NCBI GenBank assembly: GCA_965230015.1
Contig: CBDDKF010000002.1
Location: forward strand, 806,001-870,000
Source: JABSQH01 sp965230015
Lineage (GTDB): Bacteria; Actinomycetota; Acidimicrobiia; Acidimicrobiales; Ilumatobacteraceae
Length of the DNA stretch: 64,000 nucleotides
Direction of reading: 5' to 3'
Every line of letters starts with the position of its first letter. The first letter of the stretch is position 1. Below, in pieces: positions 8,110 to 17,680 of this stretch. The notes beneath the pieces are model-generated. The model ran no database searches, was not told the origin of the DNA, and saw nothing but the letters and a program-made list of their open reading frames with translations. The position numbers were made by a program, and so were the translations under genes.

Positions 8110-9234
8110 GTGAACGTCGATCGCCGCCGGACCGTACCGACGGTGCTCACGGTGCTGCGCGTGGTCGCCGTGGTTCGCTGGATCCTCCTCGCCTGGATGG
8201 TCGGCATCGTCGTGGTGGCCGGAGGCGACGACGCCCTGCGCGTCCCGGCCGCCGCCTGGGCCGCCGTGATCGTCGTGTTCTGCGCCGCGGGGTACGCCAC
8301 CTGGGCGCTGCGACGTCGCCCGGACGTGCTCCTCTCGCCGCGCTACGCGGCGTCCGAGGCGTTGATCGCCTTCGCCTTGAGCGCGATCGACGGATGGGTG
8401 TTCGAACCGGGACACGTCTTTGCCACCTCGCAGAGCCTGGCGACGCAGTATCCGCTGATCGCGATGGTCAGCGTGGGCTTCTCGTTGGGCCCGATCGTTG
8501 CCGCAGCGATCGGGCTCAGCATCGGACCTGCCGAGTGGATCGCCGTCGAACTCAACGACTTCGGCCCGCTCGAACCGCGCCACGTCGTATCGCTCGCCGC
8601 GAGCTCGCTGTTCTTCGCTGCCGCCGGCGCGGTGTTCGGGTGGCTCGGTGACCTGCTCCGCCGCGTCGAGGCAGAGATCGCCGACCGGCGGGCGCGCGAC
8701 GAGGTCGCGCGGGAGATGCACGACACCGTGCTGCAGGTGTTCACCGCCGTCGAGCGCCGAACGCACGACTCCGATCCAGAGCTGGCGCGCAGTGTGCGTG
8801 TGGCCGATCGCGAACTACGCGACTATCTGTTCGGCACGAGCCACCGTCCCGACCACGACTTCGAGGCGATGGTGCGGGCACGCGTCGCTCGTGCCGTCGG
8901 CGCCGCCGACATCCGGGCCACCGTGAACGTGCTCGCCGACGACGAGACGCCGCGCGACGAGATCCAGCGAGCGATCGTGGGCGCGATCGGCGAGGCCGTC
9001 AGCAACGCGGTCAAGCACGCCGACGCCTCGACGCTGACCATCTTCGTGGATGTTGCGAGCGACGGCGCGGTGTACGCGTCAGTACGCGACGACGGGTCCG
9101 GGTTCGAACCCGACAACGTCGCCGGCGACGGGATCACGTCGTCGATCGTCGGACGGCTTGCGGCAGTCGGCGGGCGCACCGAGATCGACTCGGCCGACGG
9201 GTCCGGTACCGAAGTGCAATTGTGGGCGAAGTGA
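8110..9234 (+). CDS. Sensor histidine kinase, MacS-like (membrane)
   Basis: 374-residue two-component kinase. About four to five hydrophobic segments fill residues 15-185 (for instance WILLAWMVGIVVVAGG and LAASSLFFAAAGAVFGWLG), then a short coiled link, the dimerisation/phosphorylation helix with EMHDTVLQVF (His204), and a HATPase domain with N-box GEAVSNAVKHA and G-box DDGSGF. The arrangement fits the NarL-partner (HisKA_3-type) kinases of actinobacteria, where the membrane sensor precedes EMHD. I chose GTG 8110 (VNVDRRRTVP); an upstream in-frame ATG at 8047 would add a polar stretch partly overlapping the region after the repeat. Overlaps the response regulator by four bases. Signal sensed is unknown. 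Confidence 0.88.
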   Translation: MNVDRRRTVPTVLTVLRVVAVVRWILLAWMVGIVVVAGGDDALRVPAAAWAAVIVVFCAAGYATWALRRRPDVLLSPRYAASEALIAFALSAIDGWVFEPGHVFATSQSLATQYPLIAMVSVGFSLGPIVAAAIGLSIGPAEWIAVELNDFGPLEPRHVVSLAASSLFFAAAGAVFGWLGDLLRRVEAEIADRRARDEVAREMHDTVLQVFTAVERRTHDSDPELARSVRVADRELRDYLFGTSHRPDHDFEAMVRARVARAVGAADIRATVNVLADDETPRDEIQRAIVGAIGEAVSNAVKHADASTLTIFVDVASDGAVYASVRDDGSGFEPDNVAGDGITSSIVGRLAAVGGRTEIDSADGSGTEVQLWAK

Positions 9235-9863
9235 GCGGGACCGACGATCGCATCCGAGTGGTGCTGGCCGACGATCACGAGCTGATGCGCTCGGGTCTCC
9301 GCAGGGAGCTCGACGACGGATTCGAGGTGGTTGGCGAAGCCGACGACGCCGAGGGCGCGATCGACGTGGTGCGTGCCCGCCAGCCCGACGTGGTCGTCAC
9401 CGATCTGCGCATGCCGCGCGGTGGCGGCCTTGCCGTGGTGGAGGCATGCGCCGCGCTCTGCCCGGTGGTGATTCTGACCGTGAGCGAAGACGAGCAGGAC
9501 CTGCTCGACGCAGTTGCCGCCGGGGCCGCCGGCTACCTCGTCAAATCAGCGCCAGCAGTAGAGATTCGAACGGCGATCGCCGCCGCTGCGTCGGGCGAGC
9601 CGGTGTTCTCTCCTTCGCTGGCCGCACTCGTCCTCGGCGAGTTCCGACGGCTGGCTCGTGCGGCGAAGACCGATCCGTTGACCGAGCGCGAGCGGCAGGT
9701 GCTGCAATTGGTGGCCCGCGGCCACACGTACAAGGAGCTCGGCATCGAGCTGTCGATCAGTCCGAAGACCGCCGAGAACCACGTGCGCAACATTCTCGGC
9801 AAGCTGCACCTGTCGCGGCGGGCCGACCTGGTCCGCTACGCGGTCGAGCACGGTCTCGACTGA
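9231..9863 (+). CDS. NarL/LuxR-family response regulator
   Basis: 210-residue two-component regulator partnered with the kinase just upstream. Receiver domain 1-125 with acidic pocket ADDHE, phospho-acceptor Asp58 in VVVTDLRMPRGG, conserved Thr in ILTVSED and Lys in YLVKSAP. LuxR-type helix-turn-helix at about 140-205 (LTERERQVLQLVARG, then ISPKTAENHVRNIL). GTG 9231 overlaps the kinase stop as GTGA, a typical coupled pair; an in-frame GTG at 9222 is an alternative. The target genes are unknown; the large membrane protein gene 93 bases downstream in the same direction is the nearest candidate. Confidence 0.93.
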   Translation: MSGTDDRIRVVLADDHELMRSGLRRELDDGFEVVGEADDAEGAIDVVRARQPDVVVTDLRMPRGGGLAVVEACAALCPVVILTVSEDEQDLLDAVAAGAAGYLVKSAPAVEIRTAIAAAASGEPVFSPSLAALVLGEFRRLARAAKTDPLTERERQVLQLVARGHTYKELGIELSISPKTAENHVRNILGKLHLSRRADLVRYAVEHGLD

Positions 9864-9956
9864 CGCCGCCCGTCTCTCCCTCCTCTCCTGCCCCCAGGAA
9901 CCCCTAGGGGATTCACCCGATGGTCGCCACGGCATCCCATCGTCACCATCGACTCC

Positions 9957-12464
9957 ATGGGTACTACGACACGACGGCCACTCCCCCCGCCGCGACCACA
10001 CGCACCGCGCCAGCCAAGCCGCATGCGACCGACGCCCGCCGCGCTCCTTGCGGTCGCCGGTTCATCGCTCCTGCTGTTGGCCGGCATCGTCGCTGTTGCC
10101 AGTCGATGGCGATCGATCGGGCCGGAGATCCGGCTCGCCGGGCTGGCCTCGACGATCACCCTCGTCTTCCTCCTCGCCGAGCGACTGCGCAGGCGGCTCC
10201 CGACGACGGCGACCGCGCTCGCCGTGCTGGCGCCATGTCTCGTCGGCCCGGCCGGCGTTGCCGCCGCGTCCACGGTTGGTGCCGGTTGGCCGACCTGCCT
10301 GACCATCGGCGGATCGCTGGCCGCCATCGCCGCGGAGCTGCAGGCCCGGCGATGGGGCGCGCAGCTGCTGCTCGCTGCGTCGGCAATGGCGATCGTCGTG
10401 GCCTCGTTCGGACTCGCCGGTCTCACCGGGGCTCCTGCGAACGTCGTCGTCGGCGCAGCCTCGATTGGACTCCTGGCGACCGGCGCCATCCGGCGGGCCG
10501 TCGCACTAGCGCTTGCCGTCGGCGTCAGCCCCCTGATCGCCCTGATCGCCCAGTTGCGAATCGGTCCGGGCACCCTCGCCGAGGTGGGACTGAGCGGCAA
10601 CGCGCTGACCTGGTCGGCGCCACTCGCGTGCGCACTGGCCAGCTGTGTGGTCGCCATCGTCGCCACCCGTCACGCCAACGGGCCGCTCGCCGTGACTGCA
10701 CTCGCCGTGTTGGGAAGCGGGGTCGTGGCCGGGATGACCTCCGGTGGCGCCCTTGCCGCATGGTGGTGGTCGCTGCCACCGATGGCGCTGCTCGGCCTCG
10801 AGGCCGTGCACGCGGCGGCGGGGGTGTCGCCGACCTTCGCCGTCTGGCGGCGAATCGCGCACAGGGCGGGTCCACCGCTGGCCTTCACGATCGGCGTCGT
10901 TGCCCTGGTGCTGCCGCTCGACGTGCTCGGTACGACGACGTCGCGCTCGAACGCCGCGCTTCCGACCGGTCTCGCCGCCCTGGCGCTCGTCGCCGCGGCG
11001 ATCGGAACGCTCACCCAACTCGACCGGACCACCGCCGTTGCGTGGCGACGGTCGGCGGCGCTCCTCGCAGCCAACGGGGCAACGTTTGCCGCCGTTGCGT
11101 TCGCTGGCGCGCCGCTGTGGCTGTCATCTGCGATCTCCGTGATGGCGACGATCGGCTTGCTGACCACGTTGCCCTGGGGCCGCTCCGACGTGTTCATCGC
11201 TCCCGCCCTCGCATGGGCACTGCTCGGGATCGCCGATGCGGTCGCCAGCCCGCGCGCTGCAAGTGCCGCGGCGATCGGCGTCGGTGCGGCGGTGTGGCTC
11301 GCGACGATCTCGTTCGACGGTCGACGCGACCGCGGGTGGCGGCTGCTCGCCGGAGCTGCGTTCGTCGGTGCCATCACGGGCGACGTCGTCGACGGTCCGA
11401 CAGCACTTGACGCGGGTGTCGTCGCTCTGCTCGCCGTGCTGGCGCCGGGGATCGCCCTGCGCCGAGATCGAGCCGCGTTGCCGTTGGCCGGTGCGACCGT
11501 CGTTGCCCTGCTGACCTTCGACGCCCTCGCCAGTACGTGGGGTGTTGCTGCGGTGCTCGGCGTCCTCGGTGCGACCTACGCCGCGGCAGGCCCGCACGTG
11601 CGGTCGTGGCAGTCCGCCGTAGCGACCGCGCTGTTCGTGACGTCTGCCGGAGCCGCACTCACCGCAGCCAGTGTTCCACCCGAACAACACACGATCATCG
11701 CCATGGCCTGCGCCATCGCCTTGGCCGGAGTGTCCCTGGTCGATCGGCGACTCGCCGCACTCGGCGTCGGTGCGTTGGCCGCCGGCATTCAGTCGGTGGT
11801 GGTCGCCGGCGCGGCCGACCCCGTTCTCGTGTCCGTCGCCGTGACCGTTACCGGGGCCGTGGCGGCCGCGCTCGGCGCGACACAGATCGGCCGCCCCGCG
11901 GCACTCCCGGGCACCGCCGTGGCGCTCGGCGGCGCGATCAGCCTGTGGTGGACCACCGGCACCAACCAATGGGTGATCGACGCGATCGAGCCGTATGGCG
12001 CCACCGGCAGCGACGTGCTGATCGGCGTCGTTGCGCTGATCCTGCTGATCGGTGGCGGAGCACTGCGCGCCCTTCTCCCCGACGGCGCCGGAGTCTCCAG
12101 CTGGCTGGCGTACGGACCGGGCTTCGCCATGACCGCTGCGTGGCTGATCCCCACCCAACTCGAACCAGGGACGGAGTGGGCCACGTTCGGTGCGCTCGCC
12201 GTCGGCGTCATCGCCTTGGCGGTCGGTGCGGTGCGCAAGCTGGCTGCGCCCCTGGTCGTGGGCATCGCGCTGACGACGACCACCGTGCTGGTGTCGGCAG
12301 GGCCTCGCCTGGCAGCCGCCCCGACGTGGTTGTGGATCGCGACGACCGGCTCCGTATTGCTCGGACTCGCGGCGTTGGTGGAGCGATCAGAGCGCCCGCT
12401 CATCCCACGACCGGGCGGCACCGAGCGTTCGCTGCTCGAAGACTTCTGCGGCAACTACAAGTGA
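9957..12464 (+). CDS. Large polytopic membrane protein of unknown function
   Basis: 835 residues, made almost entirely of Ala/Leu/Val/Gly-rich hydrophobic segments; I estimate more than twenty membrane spans from about residue 28 to 810, after a short basic proline-rich N-terminus. The opening block (LLAVAGSSLLLLAGIVAV, then basic RWRSIGPEIRLAG) resembles the N-terminal part of large actinobacterial membrane proteins of the SCO7613/DUF2339 kind; that resemblance is from memory and weak. No catalytic motifs, nucleotide-binding site or soluble domain are visible. ATG 9957 lies in CCATGG. A strong hairpin terminator follows the stop. It may belong to the regulon of the adjacent two-component system, which is inference from position alone. 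Confidence 0.7.
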   Translation: MGTTTRRPLPPPRPHAPRQPSRMRPTPAALLAVAGSSLLLLAGIVAVASRWRSIGPEIRLAGLASTITLVFLLAERLRRRLPTTATALAVLAPCLVGPAGVAAASTVGAGWPTCLTIGGSLAAIAAELQARRWGAQLLLAASAMAIVVASFGLAGLTGAPANVVVGAASIGLLATGAIRRAVALALAVGVSPLIALIAQLRIGPGTLAEVGLSGNALTWSAPLACALASCVVAIVATRHANGPLAVTALAVLGSGVVAGMTSGGALAAWWWSLPPMALLGLEAVHAAAGVSPTFAVWRRIAHRAGPPLAFTIGVVALVLPLDVLGTTTSRSNAALPTGLAALALVAAAIGTLTQLDRTTAVAWRRSAALLAANGATFAAVAFAGAPLWLSSAISVMATIGLLTTLPWGRSDVFIAPALAWALLGIADAVASPRAASAAAIGVGAAVWLATISFDGRRDRGWRLLAGAAFVGAITGDVVDGPTALDAGVVALLAVLAPGIALRRDRAALPLAGATVVALLTFDALASTWGVAAVLGVLGATYAAAGPHVRSWQSAVATALFVTSAGAALTAASVPPEQHTIIAMACAIALAGVSLVDRRLAALGVGALAAGIQSVVVAGAADPVLVSVAVTVTGAVAAALGATQIGRPAALPGTAVALGGAISLWWTTGTNQWVIDAIEPYGATGSDVLIGVVALILLIGGGALRALLPDGAGVSSWLAYGPGFAMTAAWLIPTQLEPGTEWATFGALAVGVIALAVGAVRKLAAPLVVGIALTTTTVLVSAGPRLAAAPTWLWIATTGSVLLGLAALVERSERPLIPRPGGTERSLLEDFCGNYK

Positions 12465-12485
12465 TCCGCCCGTCACCACGCCGGA

Positions 12486-12524
12486 GCCGGGGATGCGGTG
12501 CACCTCGTGCGCCGCATCCCCGGC
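12486..12524. terminator. Bidirectional hairpin terminator
   Basis: Arms 12486-12503 (gccggggatgcggtgcac) and 12507-12524 pair over 18 bases with one non-Watson-Crick position and a three-base CTC loop. It lies between the convergent ends of the membrane protein gene (12464) and the aldehyde dehydrogenase gene (12555). No U-run is present, as is common in high-GC actinobacteria. Confidence 0.85.
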
Positions 12525-12554
12525 GTGGGGGGTGTGGGGGACCTCAGCGATCGA

Positions 12555-14075
12555 TCAGAAGAAGCCGAGCTTCTCGCCGCTGTAGCTAACCAGCAGGTTC
12601 TTCGTCTGCTGGTAGTGCTCGAGCATCATCTTGTGCGTCTCGCGCCCGATACCCGAGCCCTTGTAGCCGCCGAACGCGGCGTGGGCCGGATAGGCGTGGT
12701 ACGTGTTGACCCACACTCGTCCGGCCTCGATCGACCGACCCATGCGGTACGCCGCATCGCCGCTGCGCGTCCACAACCCGGCCCCCAGGCCGTAGTCCGT
12801 GTCGTTGGCGATGCGCAGCGCCTCGGCCTCGTTCTTGAAGGTCGTCACGGCGAGCACGGGCCCGAATATCTCCTCTTGGAAGACGCGCATCGAGTTGTCG
12901 CCCTTCAGCACGGTCGGCTCCACGTAATAGCCGTCGGCATGAACCTCGACGCCCCGTGAGTTCCCACCGACGAGCACTTCTGCGCCTTCGTTCTTGCCGA
13001 TGTCGATGTACGACATGATCTTGTCGAACTGCTCCTGGGATGCCTGCGCCCCGATCATCGTGTCCGGGTCGAGCGGGTCCCCGGTGACGATCTTCTTCAC
13101 CCGATCCAGCGCTCGTTCCATGAACGGCTCGAAGATCGATTCGGCAACGAAGGCGCGGGACGGACAGGTGCACACCTCACCCTGGTTGAGGGCGAACATC
13201 ACGAACCCTTCCAGCGCCGAGTCGAGGTAGGCGTCGTCGGCATCCATCACGTCCGGCATGAAGATGTTCGGGCTCTTCCCGCCCAGCTCCAGCGTGACCG
13301 GAATGATGTTCTCCGCGGCGTACTGCATGATCAGCTTGCCGGTCGTCGTCTCGCCGGTGAACGCGATCTTCGCGATCCGCTTGCTCGACGCCAACGGCTT
13401 GCCGGCTTCCAGCCCGAACCCGTTGACGATGTTCAGCACACCGTCGGGGAGCAGGTCGGCGATCAGATCCATCACGATGAGGATCGAGACCGGCGTCTGC
13501 TCTGCCGGCTTGAGCACCACGCAGTTTCCGGCCGCGAGCGCAGGCGCCAGTTTCCACGTGGCCATCAGAATCGGGAAGTTCCACGGGATGATCTGCCCGA
13601 CGACGCCGAGCGGCTCGTGGAAGTGATAGGCCACCGTGTCGTTGTCGATCTGACTGATCGAGCCCTCCTGCGAGCGCAACACGCCGGCGAAGTAGCGGAA
13701 GTGGTCCACCGCCAGCGGCAGGTCGGCGGCGAGCGTTTCGCGGACCGGTTTGCCGTTCTCCCACGTCTCGATCACGGCGAGATCCTCGAGGTTCGCCTCG
13801 ATGCGATCGGCGATCTTGAGCAGGATGTTCGACCGCTCGCCGGCACTGGTCGCGCCCCACGCTTCTTTGGCCTGGTGTGCTGCGTCGAGCGCCAACTCGA
13901 TGTCGGCTTCCGTCGATCGGGCGACCTGGCAATAGGGCTTGCCGCTGACCGGGCTGACGTTGTCGAAGTAGCGACCTTCGACAGGCGCAACCCACTTACC
14001 GCCGATGTAGTTGTCGTAGCGCTCCTGGAACGAGATCGAACTCTCGGCGGAGCCTGGAATAGGAAATGCAGTCAC
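12555..14075 (-). CDS. exaC: NAD-dependent acetaldehyde/aldehyde dehydrogenase (ExaC/AldB type)
   Basis: Oxidises acetaldehyde and similar aldehydes to the acid. 506 residues, the usual length. N-terminal SFQERYDNYIGGKWVAPVEG, NAD-binding IIPWNFPILMATWKLAPALA and FTGETTTGK, general base Glu in LELGGKSPN, and catalytic Cys302 in GEVCTCPSRAF, the position usual for this family; C-terminal GGYKGSGIGRETH is typical of ExaC/AldB. I start at GTG 14075 because the ribosome site GAGGGGG lies just upstream and the protein then begins like its relatives; the in-frame extension to 14207 would swallow the palindromic operator. Divergent from a GAF-domain regulator, a classic pairing for this enzyme. Symbol is by family resemblance. 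Confidence 0.92.
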   Translation of the reverse strand: MTAFPIPGSAESSISFQERYDNYIGGKWVAPVEGRYFDNVSPVSGKPYCQVARSTEADIELALDAAHQAKEAWGATSAGERSNILLKIADRIEANLEDLAVIETWENGKPVRETLAADLPLAVDHFRYFAGVLRSQEGSISQIDNDTVAYHFHEPLGVVGQIIPWNFPILMATWKLAPALAAGNCVVLKPAEQTPVSILIVMDLIADLLPDGVLNIVNGFGLEAGKPLASSKRIAKIAFTGETTTGKLIMQYAAENIIPVTLELGGKSPNIFMPDVMDADDAYLDSALEGFVMFALNQGEVCTCPSRAFVAESIFEPFMERALDRVKKIVTGDPLDPDTMIGAQASQEQFDKIMSYIDIGKNEGAEVLVGGNSRGVEVHADGYYVEPTVLKGDNSMRVFQEEIFGPVLAVTTFKNEAEALRIANDTDYGLGAGLWTRSGDAAYRMGRSIEAGRVWVNTYHAYPAHAAFGGYKGSGIGRETHKMMLEHYQQTKNLLVSYSGEKLGFF

Positions 14076-14117
14076 GTGGACCCCCTCTGGAAACTGAACG
14101 TGAATCGAGTTGTGGAC

Positions 14118-14136
14118 GGTGACACCCCGTGTCACC
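14118..14136. promoter_or_regulatory. Palindromic operator candidate between exaC and its regulator
   Basis: GGTGACACCCCGTGTCACC is a perfect inverted repeat with 8-base arms and a CCC centre, 43 bases upstream of the aldehyde dehydrogenase start and 100 bases before the divergent GAF-domain regulator. Position and symmetry fit the binding site of that regulator; no other palindrome of this quality lies in the gap. Confidence 0.7.
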
Positions 14137-14235
14137 GCGCCTACCATCGCGATTTGGGGGTTGGAAAAAGGTAGGGACGGTTGGCGCCGGCCCTCGACTT
14201 TCAACAACGGTGGTCGTCGGAGGGGGTGATCAACG

Positions 14236-15432
14236 ATGAGTCAGGATCTGGCGGCACGCCGCCGCCGTCTCGAGCGCGTCCATGCCGAGTTCGAAGCTGC
14301 GCCGGTTGCAGCACACGCCGCTGATCTCCTCACGAGCGACGTCGCCGCGTCGTGGGATCGGTGCCGCGACGTACCGATCGCCGGGCGTCCGCCGAGCTCC
14401 GGCGCCGATGAGGCGCACGAGACCTGGCGCACGTCGCCGGTCGGACGTGCTGCGTTCCCTGTACTCGAACGCCTGGAGTCGTTGGCTGCTGCGGAGGACT
14501 ACGTCGCTGCGGTGGTCGACGCAGCCGGCACGATCGTGTGGAGTTCGGCCGGGCCCACCATGCGTCGTTTCGCCGACCGTGCGAACTTCGTCACCGGCAC
14601 CAACTGGAGCGAGCCGGTCGCCGGGACGAACGCCCCGGGCCTCGCGCTGGCCACTCGTCGCGCAACGGCGGTGTTCGCCGGCGAGCACTGGTGCGAACCG
14701 GTTCACGATTGGGTGTGTTACGCCGCACCGCTGCGCACGCCGGACGGCCGGCTGGTCGGTGCGCTTGATCTCAGCTCGCGCTGGGATCGGGCGTCGACGC
14801 TGGCGGCCACCACCGTCGAGGCGATGGCCCAACTGATCGAAGTGCAGCTGCGAGATGTCGACCTCGACGCCCGGCGGCTGTCGGTCCGCGTGCTCGGGGC
14901 CGAGCGCGTCCACCTCGATGGCAACGAAGTGCACTGCACCCCGCGACAACTCGAGCTCCTCACTGTGCTGGCGCTGCGGTCGACGGCGCGGCTCGACGAA
15001 CTCCATGACGCCCTGTACGGCGAACGGGCCGTGAGCACCGCCACCGTCAAGGCCGAGATATCACACCTGCGGCGGCTGCTCGGCGGGGCGATCGACTCGC
15101 GGCCCTACCGACTGACGCTCGATCTCGACGTCGACGTCACACAGGTGCTCGAAGCCCTGGAGCGCGGCGACGTCGAGTGGGCGACCACGTTGTATCGGGG
15201 CGAGTTGTTGCCCACCAGCGAGAGCCCCCTCATCGTCGAAACCCGACGACACATCGAAGTCGCACTGCGCAACCTGCTCGTGGCGTCGGGTACGCCAACC
15301 CAACTGCTGCGGTACGCCAACGTGCACCCGTTCGACCTCGACGTGCTCGTCGCCGCCGGCACACGCGCCGACGCGGGCACGCCGGCCGCCGCCGAAGCCG
15401 CGGCCATGGTCGAGCGCCTGCGCGCCTCCTGA
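14236..15432 (+). CDS. GAF-domain transcriptional regulator (AcoR-like, no sigma-54 domain)
   Basis: 398 residues. An N-terminal helical region (1-70), a GAF-like sensor (about 75-205, with SFRFADRANFVTG-type start and GTNAPGLAL), and a C-terminal winged-helix region (about 220-300, with TPRQLELLTVLALRS and ATVKAEISHLRRLLGG) before an alpha-helical tail. Actinobacterial regulators of this type share the GAF sensor of AcoR/MimR activators but lack the AAA+ sigma-54 domain. It sits divergent from the aldehyde dehydrogenase, so it most likely controls that gene in response to an aldehyde or alcohol through the palindrome at 14118. Start ATG 14236 follows a GGAGGGG ribosome site. Role inferred from context. 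Confidence 0.82.
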   Translation: MSQDLAARRRRLERVHAEFEAAPVAAHAADLLTSDVAASWDRCRDVPIAGRPPSSGADEAHETWRTSPVGRAAFPVLERLESLAAAEDYVAAVVDAAGTIVWSSAGPTMRRFADRANFVTGTNWSEPVAGTNAPGLALATRRATAVFAGEHWCEPVHDWVCYAAPLRTPDGRLVGALDLSSRWDRASTLAATTVEAMAQLIEVQLRDVDLDARRLSVRVLGAERVHLDGNEVHCTPRQLELLTVLALRSTARLDELHDALYGERAVSTATVKAEISHLRRLLGGAIDSRPYRLTLDLDVDVTQVLEALERGDVEWATTLYRGELLPTSESPLIVETRRHIEVALRNLLVASGTPTQLLRYANVHPFDLDVLVAAGTRADAGTPAAAEAAAMVERLRAS

Positions 15433-15450
15433 GGCTGCCGAACCGATTGC

Positions 15451-15502
15451 CCGAACTGTTCGCGAAATCCGGCGCGAGGCGCCTGGAATCCCCGGTTTTT
15501 CG
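15451..15502 (-). repeat. Dispersed hairpin repeat, copy 2
   Basis: Read on the minus strand it matches the other copies: CGAAAAACCGGGGATTCC, a GC-rich hairpin core (ggcgcctcgcgcc) and GCGAACAGTTCGG at the end. It fills the gap between the convergent GAF regulator and uvrB genes, consistent with a terminator or a REP-like element. Confidence 0.75.
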
Positions 15503-15510
15503 GAGCAGCG

Positions 15511-17646
15511 TTAGCGGGCGTCGCGGAGTTCGCGGCGGAGGTCGTTGATCTCGTCGCGCAGCTTGGCGGCGTACTCGAACTTGAGCTCAGCCGACGCTTC
15601 GTGCATCTCGGCTTCGAGCGTCTGGATGAGCCGGCCGAGCTCCTGCTCGGGGAGCGACTTGAGGTCGCGCTGCACCTTCTCGCGCTCGCGTTGACGGCGG
15701 CGATCCTTGCCCGGCACGGGAGCCGTGTCGTCGGGTCGGAGGATCGACAGGATGTCGCCGACCGCCTTGCGCACCGTTTGCGGGTCGATGCCGTGCTCTT
15801 CGTTGTACGCCAGCTGCAGGTTGCGGCGGCGCTTGGTCTCGTCGATCGCCGCGGTCATCGAGTCGGTCATCTTGTCGGCGTACATCACCACCTGGCCGGC
15901 CACGTTGCGGGCAGCGCGGCCGATCATCTGGATGAGCGACGTCTCCGACCGCAGGAACCCTTCCTTGTCGGCGTCGAGGATCGACACCAGCGACACCTCG
16001 GGGAGGTCGAGCCCCTCACGCAGCAGGTTGATGCCGACGAGCACGTCGAACTCGCCGAGCCGCAGGGCCCGAAGGATCTCGATGCGCTGGATCGTGTCGA
16101 TGTTCGAGTGCAGGTAGCGCACCCGCAAGCCCTGTTCGAGCAGGTAGTCGGTGAGGTCCTCGGCCATCTTCTTGGTCAGCGTCGTCACCAGCACCCGCTC
16201 GCCGCGGGTGATCCGTCCCTCGACCATCTCCATCAGATCGTCGATCTGGCCCTTCGTGGGTTTGACGATCACCTCTGGGTCGACCAGGCCCGTGGGCCGG
16301 ACGATCTGCTCGACGACCCTGTCGGACACGCGCAGCTCGTACTCGCCAGGGGTGGCTGAGAGGAACACGCACTGGTTGATCCGTTCGAGCACCTCGTCGA
16401 AGGTGAGCGGCCGGTTGTCGCGCGCCGATGGGAGACGGAAGCCGTGCTCGACGAGCACGTCTTTGCGGCTGCGGTCGCCCGCGAACTGGCCGTGCAACTG
16501 CGGCACGGCGACGTGGCTCTCGTCGATCACCAACAAGAAGTCGTCGGGGAAGTAGTCGAGCAGGGTGAACGGCGGCTCGCCGTACTCGCGACCGTCGAGA
16601 TGCATCGAGTAGTTCTCGATGCCGTTGCAGTAGCCGACCTCGCTCATCATCTCGAGGTCGTACTGGGTGCGCATCCGCAGGCGCTGTACCTCGAGCAGCT
16701 TGTCGTTCTCTTCGAGGTACTTCAGCCGCTGTTGCAGTTCGGCTTCGATCTTGCCCATCGCCACCGCGAGCCGCTCGGCACCGGTGACGTAGTGGGTCGC
16801 GGGAAACACGTGTGCTCGCTCGATCTCGCTGAGCTGCTCGCCGGTGAGCGGGTCGAGCGTGGTGATGCGATCGATCGTGTCGCCGAACATCTCGACGCGC
16901 AGCACCGACTCTTCGTACGCCGGGTGGATCTCGATGGTGTCGCCGCGCACGCGGAAGTTGCCGCGGCCGAGCGTCATGTCGTTGCGGTCGTATTGCATAT
17001 CGACCAGCCGGCGCAGGATGCTGCGCATGTCGTAGTCGATGCCCACGTTGAGGTCGAGCAACTGGCCGCGGTACTCGTCGGGGTTGCCCATGCCGTAGAT
17101 GCACGACACCGAGGCAACGACGATGACATCGCGCCGGGTGAGCAACGCGGCCGTCGCCGAGTGGCGCAGCCGGTCGATTTCGTCGTTGATCGAGCTGTCC
17201 TTCTCGATGTACGTGTCGCTCGACGGGATGTACGCCTCGGGTTGGTAGTAGTCGTAGTAGCTGACGAAGTACTCGACCCGGTTGTTGGGGAAGAACTCGC
17301 GCATCTCCTGCGCAAGCTGCGCGGCGAGCGACTTGTTGGGCGCGAGGATCAGCGTCGGCCGCTGCACCTGCTCGATCGTCCATGCAATGGTCGCCGACTT
17401 GCCAGAACCGGTGATGCCGAGCAGCGTTTGAAAACGCTCTCCTGCGTCGACGCCTTCAGCGAGCGACTCGATCGCCGTGGGCTGGTCGCCGGCGGGCGCG
17501 AAGTCGGACACCACCTTGAGCGGCTCGACCACGGTGCCGTAGTTGCTCGACGGCACATCGTCGAGCAACTCCTGTTCCAGGCTCGAACGCGCCGCATTCG
17601 GTGCACTGGCGGATGGGGCGCTCAGCTCGTCGGCAACCTCGGTCAC
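15511..17646 (-). CDS. uvrB: Excinuclease ABC subunit B (UvrB)
   Basis: Helicase-like damage-verification subunit that receives DNA from UvrA and recruits UvrC. 711 residues. Walker A GITGSGKSAT near 78-87, the DNA-clamping beta-hairpin YYDYYQPEAYIP near 127, Walker B LLVIDESHV near 368, helicase motifs V-VI (GINLLREGLDLPEV, then QMIGRAARN), and a C-terminal UVR motif (LEAEMHEASAELKFEYAAK near 675) that binds UvrC. The N-terminal 40 residues are a variable acidic/alanine extension. Start GTG 17646. It is divergent from uvrD2, with an SOS box 35 bases upstream of the start. Confidence 0.97.
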   Translation of the reverse strand: MTEVADELSAPSASAPNAARSSLEQELLDDVPSSNYGTVVEPLKVVSDFAPAGDQPTAIESLAEGVDAGERFQTLLGITGSGKSATIAWTIEQVQRPTLILAPNKSLAAQLAQEMREFFPNNRVEYFVSYYDYYQPEAYIPSSDTYIEKDSSINDEIDRLRHSATAALLTRRDVIVVASVSCIYGMGNPDEYRGQLLDLNVGIDYDMRSILRRLVDMQYDRNDMTLGRGNFRVRGDTIEIHPAYEESVLRVEMFGDTIDRITTLDPLTGEQLSEIERAHVFPATHYVTGAERLAVAMGKIEAELQQRLKYLEENDKLLEVQRLRMRTQYDLEMMSEVGYCNGIENYSMHLDGREYGEPPFTLLDYFPDDFLLVIDESHVAVPQLHGQFAGDRSRKDVLVEHGFRLPSARDNRPLTFDEVLERINQCVFLSATPGEYELRVSDRVVEQIVRPTGLVDPEVIVKPTKGQIDDLMEMVEGRITRGERVLVTTLTKKMAEDLTDYLLEQGLRVRYLHSNIDTIQRIEILRALRLGEFDVLVGINLLREGLDLPEVSLVSILDADKEGFLRSETSLIQMIGRAARNVAGQVVMYADKMTDSMTAAIDETKRRRNLQLAYNEEHGIDPQTVRKAVGDILSILRPDDTAPVPGKDRRRQREREKVQRDLKSLPEQELGRLIQTLEAEMHEASAELKFEYAAKLRDEINDLRRELRDAR

Positions 17647-17680
17647 GAGCCGATCCTATCGGGCTGGACGCTGCTGTGCC

